Assembly (NCBI GenBank): GCA_037833965.1
Contig: AP031356.1
Span: 8,764,501 to 8,828,500 of the forward strand
Reading direction: 5' to 3'
Origin: Marchantia polymorpha subsp. ruderalis
Lineage: Eukaryota > Streptophyta > Marchantiopsida > Marchantiales > Marchantiaceae
DNA: 64,000 nt
Shown: positions 46,631 through 56,916 of the stretch, in pieces
Layout: each line of letters begins with the position of its first letter
Numbering within the stretch: position 1 is the stretch's first letter
Notes under the pieces: generated by a model
Databases searched by the model: none
Seen by the model: only the letters and a program-made list of their open reading frames with translations
What the model was told of the DNA's origin: nothing
Translations under genes and position numbers: made by a program

Positions 46631-47600
46631 AAAAAATACGCGCGTAGCAGAGCAATGACCAGCGCGTAACTTTGCGCTGGATCGGGCCAGAAGGAGCTAA
46701 CTTCATTTCAATTAAATACACTCCTCTCCCGCTGGTCGAGACCTTCGGACTCCAAAATATATTTTTTTACGCATTCTTTAAAACGAGGAGCGAACACGAG
46801 AGAAAAGACCGAATTCTCTGATCCGGAGAAGCAAAATAATGAAAACGAATAGAGCTAAAATCTCTTCGATTCCCACATGAATATGCCAGAATAACAAGAT
46901 ATTTAGCAGAATCAAAGTGGATATATTTGCTATAAGAAAAAACTCTCAAGCTTTCCCCCCCTAAAAACCGTAATTGTTCCTGCTGGCTTCTCGTGGCATC
47001 TCAACTATCACTGAATATCCATAAACTGCCATCAAAATGAAAGAAATTCCAGTGGGTTGAAACATAGAAACACAATATTCACACACGCCAGGCCGTCGGA
47101 GATGGACTTATTCCTGCCCCTGGGACCGGCTGTCGTCGCTCCGAACCGGCAGCTGCCATGCAGGCGTTCCCGGGCTCTATCGAGCCAATCGGAGGGCTCC
47201 GGAAACCTCGTCTTGGCATACTCGCGCGACTCATCGGCCAATGGATCGAGAGTTTTCTTTGTCGACTGCGTACGAAAGCACTTTCGTCGCATCGAGGAGC
47301 ATCGAGGACTGTGATGATGTTGGTGTGAGACCAGATCGTCGAGTTGGAAGCACCGGGCGGACCAAGTCCGATCGCACCTGCAGGAAGAAGTTCGAATCTG
47401 AAGGTTATAAATCTGAAGGCTTTCGCTGTAGCATATTATATCCACAATCGAGTCGGAGAGAAGAGAAGAGAAGAGATCAGATCGTCGTCCCGAGTCCAAC
47501 AAGTCTTCCAGAGTGTGGCGAGATCTGAATCTCGCTAGAGAGACGATTCGAGATAGTCTGGATCAGAGTTTGGGACTGACTAGCACAGCGTACAGAGAAT
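46631..47600. other. Upstream region of the ADP-ribosylglycohydrolase gene
   Basis: The region becomes GC-richer from about 47090 and probably contains the promoter and 5' UTR. Open frames on both strands here show no domain. Confidence 0.45.
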
Positions 47601-50059
47601 ATGAAACGAGCACAGTTTCGAGGATGTTTGCTCGGAGGCGCATGCGGCGATGCTCTGGGTGCGAAGGTGGAGTTTGTGACCCAGTCTGTCACCATCTTTC
47701 GGAAGTATGGACCCACAGGTTAAGTTTCACCTCTCCTTCCGATCCTTGGAAGAGTTCATTTGTACCTGCTTCCCAACAGCATCTGCAATTGAATCAATTT
47801 GCTCAAGCTTTACAATTTGCTCAAGCTTTACGTTGGAGGATCCTATCTAATGATAGGATCCTCCAACGCAACAATTGTGCAACTCTTATATCAATTCGAT
47901 GTCCTCCCTTTAAGCAATTCTGTGGCCCTTCCTATTTTTAAGTTTCAATTGAGTCCACAGTTCTGATCTGGACATTCCTATATCTTTCTCAATTGAAGGA
48001 GAGGCCAAGGATGCAGCTTTGGGATCCACGTACCTTGCCTACCTCTTTAAGATTCTGAACCTGCAGTTTGTGTTGGCTGACTGCAGGGATACGTGATATC
48101 GGAATGAATTATAATGTTGTTGGAGGGGTGACTGATGACACGCAAATGACACTCTTCACAGCTGAGGGTCTGATCAGTGCTCTCCTTCCCATCCTTATCA
48201 GTCAGAGAGGTGATAAGTCTGCTGCTACCGATCAAACACCTGATTCTACAAATCCTCTGTTCGAAGCTGAAAATTACGTACCAGCTGTCCACCAGTCCTA
48301 TCTACGGTTCGTCTCAGACCCTATAGGGCCGATTATCTGCCTGCGCAAAACTGAACGTGAACTATACGCACTGCTTTATGGTTACAGCTTGATAGCTTTG
48401 GAGCACTTATGCAGCCTTGAGAAGAGTTTGTAGTCTCTTCTTTCACTGATGTAGCCTTCTATCAGTAACTTCTCAGTCACCTCTGAACATTCAGGGATCA
48501 TGTGGCATCTCTATTCTGCTGTGGAGATTCTCGAGTGCTAGACACTGGACCACCTTTTCCTGATATTTCCTCTTGTGTTCAACAAGCTGTGCCAGCCTTA
48601 CACCAGTCTTACTTGAGGTCAGCCACTTCATTGGACCGTCCTTTCTCACAGATGTGTAATCTCACTGAAAGCCAAGACTAGTAAAAGCTTTGATTTTCTT
48701 ACTAATTTTTGCTGCCTATCAGACCCTATTTCAGCAGACGTAAGTATATCACTCTTGTATGGTGAAGAATGTGGAGATAGTACCTTTTACATATTGTCTT
48801 TTCGAGATTCTGATTTCTCGAACTTATCGCTCCTTTCAGCTCATCTGAACCTTTGGAACAACTAACCGCAGATGGCTCAAAACGCAAGGAGTCAACTGCA
48901 ATAGTCCTGCTTCCAGGAGGGAAGTAGTAGAGAAAGGATGGCTCATTCTACAACAGGCCCTGCATAGTCGCAGAGCACCGGGCAATACATGCTTACAGGC
49001 TCTGATGTCAGGGGATGTGGGCTCGACCCGGAACATAATTAACGACAGCAAAGGTAAACATGGACTTGAACAAGTTGTGTTGCCCGCTTAGAATTCTTGC
49101 AGATCACAGAGCACTACAAAGAAATTGCTGCAAGTATTATTGCCTCAGATATACTAAGGGGTTGATTCTGCAGGCTGTGGAGGAGTGATGAGAGTAGCTC
49201 CGTGTGCACTCATTGTAAGCGCTGGATTTGCTGATATTCCGAAGGACCAGCAACTACAACTTGCATTCCAGCTTGCCTGCGCTGCAGCAGCAATTACTCA
49301 CACTCATGCTTCTGGCTGGCTTTCGGCTGGATGCCTATCGTCTATAATTCTTTGTGTTCTATGTGGTACACTCTGCTCCAATGGATGCCATATTACTTTC
49401 TCAATAGAAAATTGTCGATGAAGCTTCTGGTCTCTTGGGTATACATGGATACACTACCTCAATTTGCCTAATGTTTAAATGGACATTTTCCTGTAGGTGA
49501 TTCTCTGGAAAGGGCAGTTGAGCAAACGATCACTCTCTTGAAGAAGGAACCAAAGCATAAGGAGTGTCTCCGTAAAATAGAAGAGGCCACAAAGTTATCG
49601 AAGATCTTCGCCAAGAGATCACTCGAGATTGAAGAAAAAGATGCAAGCGCCCTCAAGCAGGAACTTGCTTTGGAGCATATCGAGATGTTAGGAGAAGGAT
49701 GGGTTGGTGAGGAAGCACTCGGTATTTCACTGTATTGCTCCCTCATAAGTCAAGATGATTTCGAAACTGCCGTCTGTTACTCGGTCAATCATGGAGGGGA
49801 CTCAGACAGCACGGGAGCTATAACAGGAAACATTCTTGGAGCTTTGTTGCGTGACACAGCAATTCCTGTTCGATGGAGTAAGGTTGTGGAACTGCGTGAT
49901 GTCCTACAAGAAGTGAGCGATGATTTGTTTGATGTGTTGGATCCTAACAGACACGAGAACTTGAGCCTAAAGTACCCCCCCGCGATTATGAAGACCGAGG
50001 ACGGAACTGACCTTTCAACCTATTACAAGGAAAAGAAGTACGGCTCACATCAGTCCTGA
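47601..50059 (+). CDS. ADP-ribosylglycohydrolase (ARH/DraG family)
   Basis: Constitutive exons 47601-47718, 48087-48306, 48872-49053, 49174-49365 and 49497-50059 give 424 residues in one frame. Including the in-phase exon 48495-48617 gives 465. Seen: [13 protein letters not shown] (residues 8-20), the metal-binding TDDTQM (55-60), [29 protein letters not shown], and the C-terminal metal/substrate signature [15 protein letters not shown] (His336, Asp339, Asp341). These are the hallmark motifs of enzymes that remove ADP-ribose from proteins or hydrolyse ADP-ribosyl compounds with two metal ions. The substrate cannot be predicted. The usual GHPSGYLSAG-type motif reads [12 protein letters not shown]. 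The first exon is short (39 codons). Intron 1 contains a perfect 17-bp hairpin and an 18-bp direct repeat. Confidence 0.9.
47795..47868. repeat. 18-bp direct repeat followed by a perfect 17-bp hairpin (intron 1)
   Basis: caatttgctcaagcttta occurs twice in tandem (47795-47812 and 47813-47830). A perfect inverted repeat follows immediately, with arms cgttggaggatcctatc (47831-47847) and its complement (47852-47868) and a 4-base loop. Confidence 0.95.
48495..48617 (+). CDS. Alternative/duplicated exon of the ADP-ribosylglycohydrolase gene
   Basis: The stretch is flanked by an acceptor (cattcag) and a donor (gtcagc). It is 123 bases (41 codons) with phase 2 at both ends, so including or skipping it keeps the frame, and it is open in that frame. 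Its last ten residues, [10 protein letters not shown], match the end of the preceding exon, [10 protein letters not shown], and both would join to WLKTQG. The upstream part ([13 protein letters not shown]...) is not similar to the preceding exon. It could be a cassette exon, a mutually exclusive partner, or a decaying duplicate. Confidence 0.55.
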
Positions 50060-51949
50060 CAGTGAGCAGCGAGCAATATGGTCTTCGTCGTACGTGCAAC
50101 AACAGCAGTGAGGAATCAGAAGGACGATTCAACAACAGTGCTGTTGGACGAAATCGGAACGACGATTCATTATACTCGATGGACCCCCTCGACGACCCTG
50201 CAGTCCACCGTCACCCATGGCGCACATGCTCTTATGCGTCGATATCAATGTCTCGAAAGTGAAGCAGCGTCGCCCAAAGCTGCAGTGCTCTACGGTCCAC
50301 CGATCATACATACGAATCATAGAGGACCGATTCTAGAAGACCGTAAATCATCGGGATGGAGGCTCTTGCGTCCTGATAATTTCTTAACAGTTTGAATTAC
50401 CATGAGAGGACAAAATCCATAGCTGAGGACAGATGTACAGACCGAGTACCCCCGACAAGGTAGACGATGGACAGAGTCCATACCTTTACCTGAAACTCTT
50501 GTCTTCACCGGTTGACCAACAACCAAAACCGGAGAGCAGTTCCTGAAAGTCTTGAGCACTTGAGGATAGTCATGTCAACATTACAAATCGGCCGACACGT
50601 TAAGAACACGATTCAGATCACGGTCAGTTTGATATCTCTGTATGATTAGGGTAAAACAGATGAACGACTCAAAACACAAAAAAAAATTCAATCTGTCTTA
50701 CCTACAATATGACTGCCTTCACTTAATGAAAAGTTGTTACATGGCTTGGGAGTTCGAGATGAAGTGGTTCAACTAGAGAGGAAGAAAATTGGAAAGAATC
50801 ACGATAGTATATCTTTGAGTAAATTAGCACGACTTCCTGTCCTAAATTCGACTTGGGAACTTTACAAATTTACAACTGTTCCTACTCCTTGAAGGTAAAC
50901 TTCTGAACTCGTGTGATCTCCGCATACACTCCTTGAAGTATCTCACCCCCGATAGCCTCGACGCCTCTTAAAAAGCTTTAGATTTAGGAGATAAAGTGTA
51001 TCCTTTTAGAGGCAACCATCAGGCACATCTACATGTTCCAAATGCATTCTCTGTACTACATATTGGAAATCCTTCTCCGATTCCGACCTGGTTACTATCG
51101 GCATTTCTGCATCCAGAAACTAACTCGAAATTCGCCGGACAAGACCAGACCACCGACTGGCCGACTTGCAAATGCTTGGAATCTCGTCTTACACAAGTTC
51201 CCCTCTCGAACATGAATTCCATTGCTACAAAGAAGAGGAACAGCTGATCAAAAGAATCCTCTCACTGAAAGTTTGGCGTGATGACAGACGACAGAACAAA
51301 GAAGTCATCCTCTTGTCTTCTTCAGCTCTGCAACCCACAAGAGCATGCAGTATCAGTGTCAGAGTTCGAAATATCGTGGAGAGAGAACAATTCGAATGTT
51401 ATGTGAACTTCGCTTCTGGTGGCAATACGAAGATCACGTGTGCGTGAGAAGTGTGGATATGTACCGAGAGCTGGAGATCTGAGGACGAGGCATAATGCCG
51501 CATCATCGTCTCTCCGCATTTACGCTGTACACAAATAATCTGGCTGTATCTCGGTGACGGAGATACCCTCTTTCATCCTGTCAAATGACCCGTCCTCGTG
51601 TAGAAATTATAGTCGTGCTTGGAGTGTCTTCATCAGAGCTGCTGTCAAGAATTTGTGTCGTCTTTCTTGAGCGCAAACCGTGAAGAAGCTTTCATGTACA
51701 GTGCTCCTCCTTCGCCCAGGAGGAGATCAGGTCACCTGAACTAAAATTCTAGGATTGGGATGGTACATCTTACCAAGTCATATACACAAAATTATGGTAC
51801 TCTAAGCTGCGGTGATTACTACGCAGAAAGATAATATTGCTGGTAAACCTAAAGAACTGCCGAGGCAGCAAAGCCAAGCCATCGGTCACGGAATTCCGAC
51901 CGGCGGAATGAAGACCAAGATGTAGTGGAGATAAGCAGGGCATTGCTTC
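50060..51949. other. Intergenic, no gene supported
   Basis: Includes the presumed 3' UTRs of the converging flanking genes. Open frames here (for example 50078-50395) show no domain. Confidence 0.5.
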
Positions 51950-52519
51950 TCACAAACCGTCAAAATTCAACCTTCGACGGACTGAGGCCGTTCGAAAAGT
52001 TTGATTCAAGATACTCATGCGGGCAGGCTTCATAGGAGCACGAAGTACATTCGGAGAAGCATTCAGATCATTTTCCAGAGTCCGCGGAGAGCAGGGATTT
52101 TCTTTCTCCGACCAGTCAGTCACAGCGGCAATCAGCACCCTACCAGCTGGAGACTCTAATTGCCCACAGGATCGCTCCACGCACGAAACAAAGACAGGAG
52201 AATCGCCGCAAGTCTGGTCCATCACTTCAAAAGAGACAGAGACCTGCAATCCCTCGGAAATCCGGCCGACAGGACGCACTGTACTATCGTTCTTGCTCTC
52301 TATCGAAAGCTCGACTATCCGAGAAGCAGGCGAAGAAACAACTGACTCCGCATCCGTTCCATCGTCAATCGCCCTCTGCTCTGTCAACGCGGACGACGCA
52401 GAAGTGTCCGAAGCAGGCGAAGAAGACCGCACACGCATTTCAGCATCGACGCACTGCGCAAAATCGCCGTCCTCGTTTTTCTTCGGCGACACGAAGACAA
52501 TCGTTGCGTTTTCTGCCAT
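51950..52519 (-). CDS. Unrecognised 189-residue protein with KEN box and CDK-type motifs
   Basis: A single-exon gene. I start it at the ATG at 52519 because the longer frame reads into a GC-rich low-complexity leader. Seen: a KEN box in its common SEKENP form (Lys139-Asn141), seven Ser-Pro dipeptides (Ser11, 34, 63, 107, 123, 144, 155), and a basic RRRLNF near the C-terminus (181-186) resembling cyclin-docking RxL motifs. A conserved-looking tail reads APMKPARMSILNQTF. The protein is otherwise acidic and likely disordered. Known: KEN boxes are recognised by the APC/C, Ser-Pro sites by cyclin-dependent kinases, and RxL motifs by cyclins. A cell-cycle-regulated protein destroyed by the APC/C is therefore a reasonable inference. 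I do not recognise the family. On the minus strand the AT-rich tattatttaattt (about 52568-52580) may be the core promoter. Confidence 0.65.
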   Translation of the reverse strand: MAENATIVFVSPKKNEDGDFAQCVDAEMRVRSSSPASDTSASSALTEQRAIDDGTDAESVVSSPASRIVELSIESKNDSTVRPVGRISEGLQVSVSFEVMDQTCGDSPVFVSCVERSCGQLESPAGRVLIAAVTDWSEKENPCSPRTLENDLNASPNVLRAPMKPARMSILNQTFRTASVRRRLNFDGL

Positions 52520-53290
52520 CGTAACAATTCCACTTCCTCTTCGCTGTTTCTCGTCACCACGAGGAAGAATTAAATTAAATAATAGCCCCCGGCAGCTGAA
52601 CCCCAAATGACCCCGGATCAGCGGGGCTAGTGAAATGCAGGGTCGTCCCGGTCGCTTCTCCTCGTCGTCGAGGTCTGAGGGCGACCGGCGACCGGGGACT
52701 GGGCTAGGGTACAATGCGTTACGATTCGCTTGCGAGCAGCGCGGAACGAGCCCCGGAAGCTTCGGCGAGAAGCTGGAGGAGACTCACAGGCGCGGCCATT
52801 GTTGCCAAAGAGCCGTTGCTCCGCTGGAGAGTTGGTGTTCACGCTACATCCGGCTCTGGAACTCTTTCGGCATTCTTTTATTGATTGCTTCCGGCGTGTA
52901 TACATACAACTCCATAATATTCTGTATGTGTTTGGCCTGTGAAATTCGTGTAATAACTGGTATTAGAGAGAGAGATGAGACCGAGGTCTTCTGTCTTTAG
53001 CTCGGACACCATAGAGTGCGCACAGTCGGAGCGCAAGTCAAGGAAACCATGGAATGATGTTGGAGGTTGATGCAACCAAGAAATTATTGTTTTGGAAAGA
53101 AGCAAGGTGCAAACATTTCTACAAAAGTAATCGACGAGTTGGAATGCGGAAGTTCGCGTACGATCGTGAATTTGGAAGAATAGGAGGCTCGAGCAAGGGT
53201 GAAGTTTGTGAGTGGTGCAAGTGCATGTCGTTGATGTTTTTTGATTGTGGAGATAAGAAATCACGAGAAAATATGTGAATAGATAGTGAT
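52520..53290. other. Promoter side of the KEN-box gene, GC-rich then mixed
   Basis: GC-rich up to about 52860, then ordinary. Open frames on both strands have no recognised motif. Confidence 0.45.
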
Positions 53291-55040
53291 TTTCGAGTTT
53301 ATTCTCAGTTAGATTTAACTCGTATGTTTTTTTACTATTTCATCATATTTCTAAGATATAAAAATCATTCTACATAATCTATGTCCAAATACAATCTCAA
53401 CTAATTTTTTCGTTCATTTCAAAATTATTGCAAAATTAATTTTTCAATGATAAAATAAATTTTCACACAATGCATTTTCTACGTTTCTCGTAAAAAAATT
53501 TATGCTTTTCTATTTTATATTATTTGAGTACTTAGAATAATAATTAATCAATACAATAATTATTATCCAAATTATATTCATTGATATACATCTTGATAGG
53601 TATGATTGGTTCTCAATACTTGTAAACATTTCATTGATGCATATTAGCATTAAGACAATATAGTAATGCTCAATTATAATTATGGAGTTATCATAATATT
53701 TATTATTTTGCTAAATATAAACTTGATGACTATATTTAGTAAACTAGCTGAATTTTAATCATGATTTATCAAATTTTTGGTTAGGTTTTTTAATTAATTC
53801 AGACATATCACTACATGTCTTTAAAACAAAATGATTTTTTTGAGTCTACGATTTTTAAGACAGTTCAATTTAGTAAAATAGTTCGAAACTTCCTTTTTTT
53901 ATTTTAAATTATGGAATTTGCAAATTTATAGTCAAGCAGTATCCTTAAGGTTTTTAAGATTTCAAAATCTTGCAAAATTTTCAAAATTTTTTAAATTGTA
54001 ATCAAGTGTAATACGCAAGACTTGTCAAATAGGAATAAGAAATTGCTTGAAAATCAGTAGTGTGTATTACGTATCATTTATTGATAAGTAGTACCTTTTT
54101 ATATACATTTATTTTTTCAAAAAAATTCATATGATCTTTGCAAATTTTAGTAGTTTGAAAGCATTATTTGATACTCAAACTAGATACAAGGTGATACATC
54201 TATGTATGCATAATGATCAATAATAGACTTATGAAAGATTTTAAATTTTATCACAACGAGAGTAGAATAAATTCTTATCTCATCACAATTTATCTCTGTA
54301 ACAAGATAATTTTTTCTAAAATACTCAATCGAACAGTGTTGAAAAAAAATTGCAGTTTGTCAAGACAATATATCATATGAATTGAAGGCTGAAGTTGTTA
54401 AGATTGCACTAAATTTGGTACATGTTTTTTATTTTTAGTACGATCAATTTTTTAACACTGTTTGAATTGAATTGAGTCAAAAATGGTTGTATGATTATAA
54501 TCATTTAGGAATTTTTTGTTATACATTTAAAATTCCATATGTAAGAATAATATGGAATATAAGATGGTATTCAATTTTTAATTGAATACCACATCCAAGA
54601 AATATTATTTTTATATGTATGCTAACATGTGACAAATTATAGATTTGGTAATCCAACAGTTTGTAAAAGTATGTTTAAAATCTTTGTTTTTTTATAAGCT
54701 CAAGTCATTAAAAAAGAAAAAAGAATTTTCAAGATCCCTTTATTGACAAGAACAAATTTTCAATCATGGATGTTTGCAAAGCAAGATTGATCAATATTGA
54801 TACATTAATATGACACAAGAGTAAGCTCAAGAAAAGATGAAGCAAATTATAAAAAAGCAAAAATTGTGGTAAGAAATACGATTGGTGAGAATACTCATCC
54901 TTAACAAATAAGATCATCCAAAATCATATACTAGAAGAATATTTAATCGGATTAGTAGATTTACTACAAGATATAAGATAGAAATGCAATTGTTGATAAA
55001 AAACAATGCGTGATAATTAGTGAAACTTTTAGGGAAAAAA

Positions 55041-55212
55041 AATTGATTGATAGCAAGTGGATGTATAAACGGATGATAAAGCCAACAGTTGAAGTGAAAT
55101 TTTTTTTCAAAACTAGGTTGATGGCAAGAATTTTCACACAAGAGATAGTTCTGAATTACAATAAAGTGTTTTCAACGATAAGATTTTAAGCTACAGTTTG
55201 AATATTACGTGC
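55041..55212 (+). mobile_element. Ty1/copia reverse transcriptase relic
   Basis: The plus strand reads IDSKWMYKR, then KTRLMARIFTQEIVLNYNKVFS, with later stops. This matches the start of the copia reverse transcriptase (pattern KWVYK...YKARLVARGFTQ..G.DY.EVFSPV). Weaker copia-like traces follow to about 55670 (for example SRIKHIDMS near the end, as in the RNase H end motif KHIDI). The relic is heavily mutated toward A and T and is plainly inactive. Confidence 0.7.
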
Positions 55213-56332
55213 ATTTACTGCATAATTTATTTTTTTGACTTAAAAAAAAGAATCAAGAAATTTTATTTATTAATTTTAAAAGTTATGATATAGATTTAAA
55301 CAAGCTCATAGAAAGAAATTGCAAGACTCGATGGGAACATGAAAACACAAGTATTTTCACATGGTGTTTATGATCATTAAATTCACATGAAAAAAATAAA
55401 TAATAAGATCTTCAATTTCATTATATAAACATTTTAGATGAATAAAATGCTTATTTTTAACATTAGTTAAAAATTTACTATGCAAAAGTGAGAAACTTAG
55501 TTCATGACAATGTTCAAATATGTAGAGATAGCAAAAATATCAAAAAATCAACTTATCTTGAGGTTGGAAAATTTCATTGTAATAAAAATAGTGCATTGCG
55601 TTTTGATAAAAATCAAATGATGGATAGTAGAATAAAACATATCGACATGAGTATTTTTTTTAATGCAATTTAAATTTTATTTTTTTGAAAAAATCAAGAA
55701 TGATGAATAATTTTAACCAATTGATGTATTGATCAATGTTTTTCTTTTAGAAAGTAGATGAAAAATAGCTTGTAATCATTAAAATGAAGAAGAGTAGCTA
55801 TTGAAGTTACCTAAATTTTTTGATGCATAAAGTGAATTTATCTTAATAGCAATCTAATATGTATATATATTTGATAAAACTAACCATCATTCTTGATGAA
55901 ATTGTAAAGAATTAGAAAATTTAAACAAATCAAATAATACTAAATTTCAAAGATATTACACATCTTTGACATGCAAATATAAATTTTTGAAATAAGTAAG
56001 TGATGAGATTGAGCTTGTAAGTTTAAAATACTAAAAATTTTGCAATATCCAACTGCATAAAAAATTTTCTTAAGTGTAATAATAGCATATTGATCAGATT
56101 TCTTCTATGTATTAGTTGTCAAGTCAATTGATATACCAAGTAACTTCAAACATCCCAAGTTGAGCATATTAAATTTTGATACAATTGTGTTGCTCTATGG
56201 AAGTTTTCACAACATTGTACCTATGTAAAAATTATAACCTGTTTAGTTGACAAATTAATATCTACAAAATTGATGTGTTGAGCTATATCAGATTGTTTGA
56301 AGATGGTTGCAACACATCCAGCACTAAAATGG

Positions 56333-56545
56333 TAGAGGTCAACACAAACAATCATAACCAGATGTGAAGAATTATCATTGTTTGCCTCAGTATATTTTAT
56401 TTTATACGAGTAGAGATCAACAAAAACAATCATAACCTCTGAATATGAAAATGAACGAATGAATGAAATGCAATGAAAATTTTTCATTGCTTGCGTCAAT
56501 CAATTTTATCATATTTAGCTAGAGATCAACACAAACAATCATCTT
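56333..56545. repeat. Three degenerate copies of an AT-rich repeat
   Basis: The phrase tagag(a/g)tcaaca(c/a)aaacaatcat recurs at 56333, 56411 and 56520 (spacings 78 and 109). The intervening sequence is also partly similar (tttt.atca/tatattt). Confidence 0.8.
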
Positions 56546-56916
56546 TAATTAAACAATATACAATTATTCATCTTTGCAATCTTAGATTACTCTCTTTAAC
56601 AATAGTACTACAAAAAATTCATTATTACAAATTGTACTCAAACATGTATAAGTATGACAAGCATACTGGAAAACATATCAACCTGGTGCAAGAGTCATCG
56701 GAGATGCATATTACTTTAATGCGTGTTCAGCACTTCACGACCATATTGAAATGAATACATGAAAGTATGAAAGAAAAATTGCTTCATGCTTTGTTAGATC
56801 TATATCAACGTTACACCGAGGGAGTTTGCAAATTTCTTTCACTTGTTCATTGCAAACAAACTGAATATTCATTGCTTGAAGACTCTCTCCACGAAAATTC
56901 AGGATGAAGGTAAGTA

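Larger units (their letters stand above)
53291..56916. other. Very AT-rich gene-free block
   Basis: Strikingly AT-rich for about 3.6 kb compared with the flanks. It contains a Ty1/copia relic and a degenerate repeat, both listed separately. No intact gene is present. Confidence 0.6.

Noticed and set aside
48721..48737. Possible tiny exon between cag and gtaagt
   Set aside because: Its length (about 17 bases) would break the reading frame of the ADP-ribosylglycohydrolase.
50078..50395. 105-codon frame after the ADP-ribosylglycohydrolase stop
   Set aside because: Probably 3' UTR; no motif and heavy overlap with other frames.
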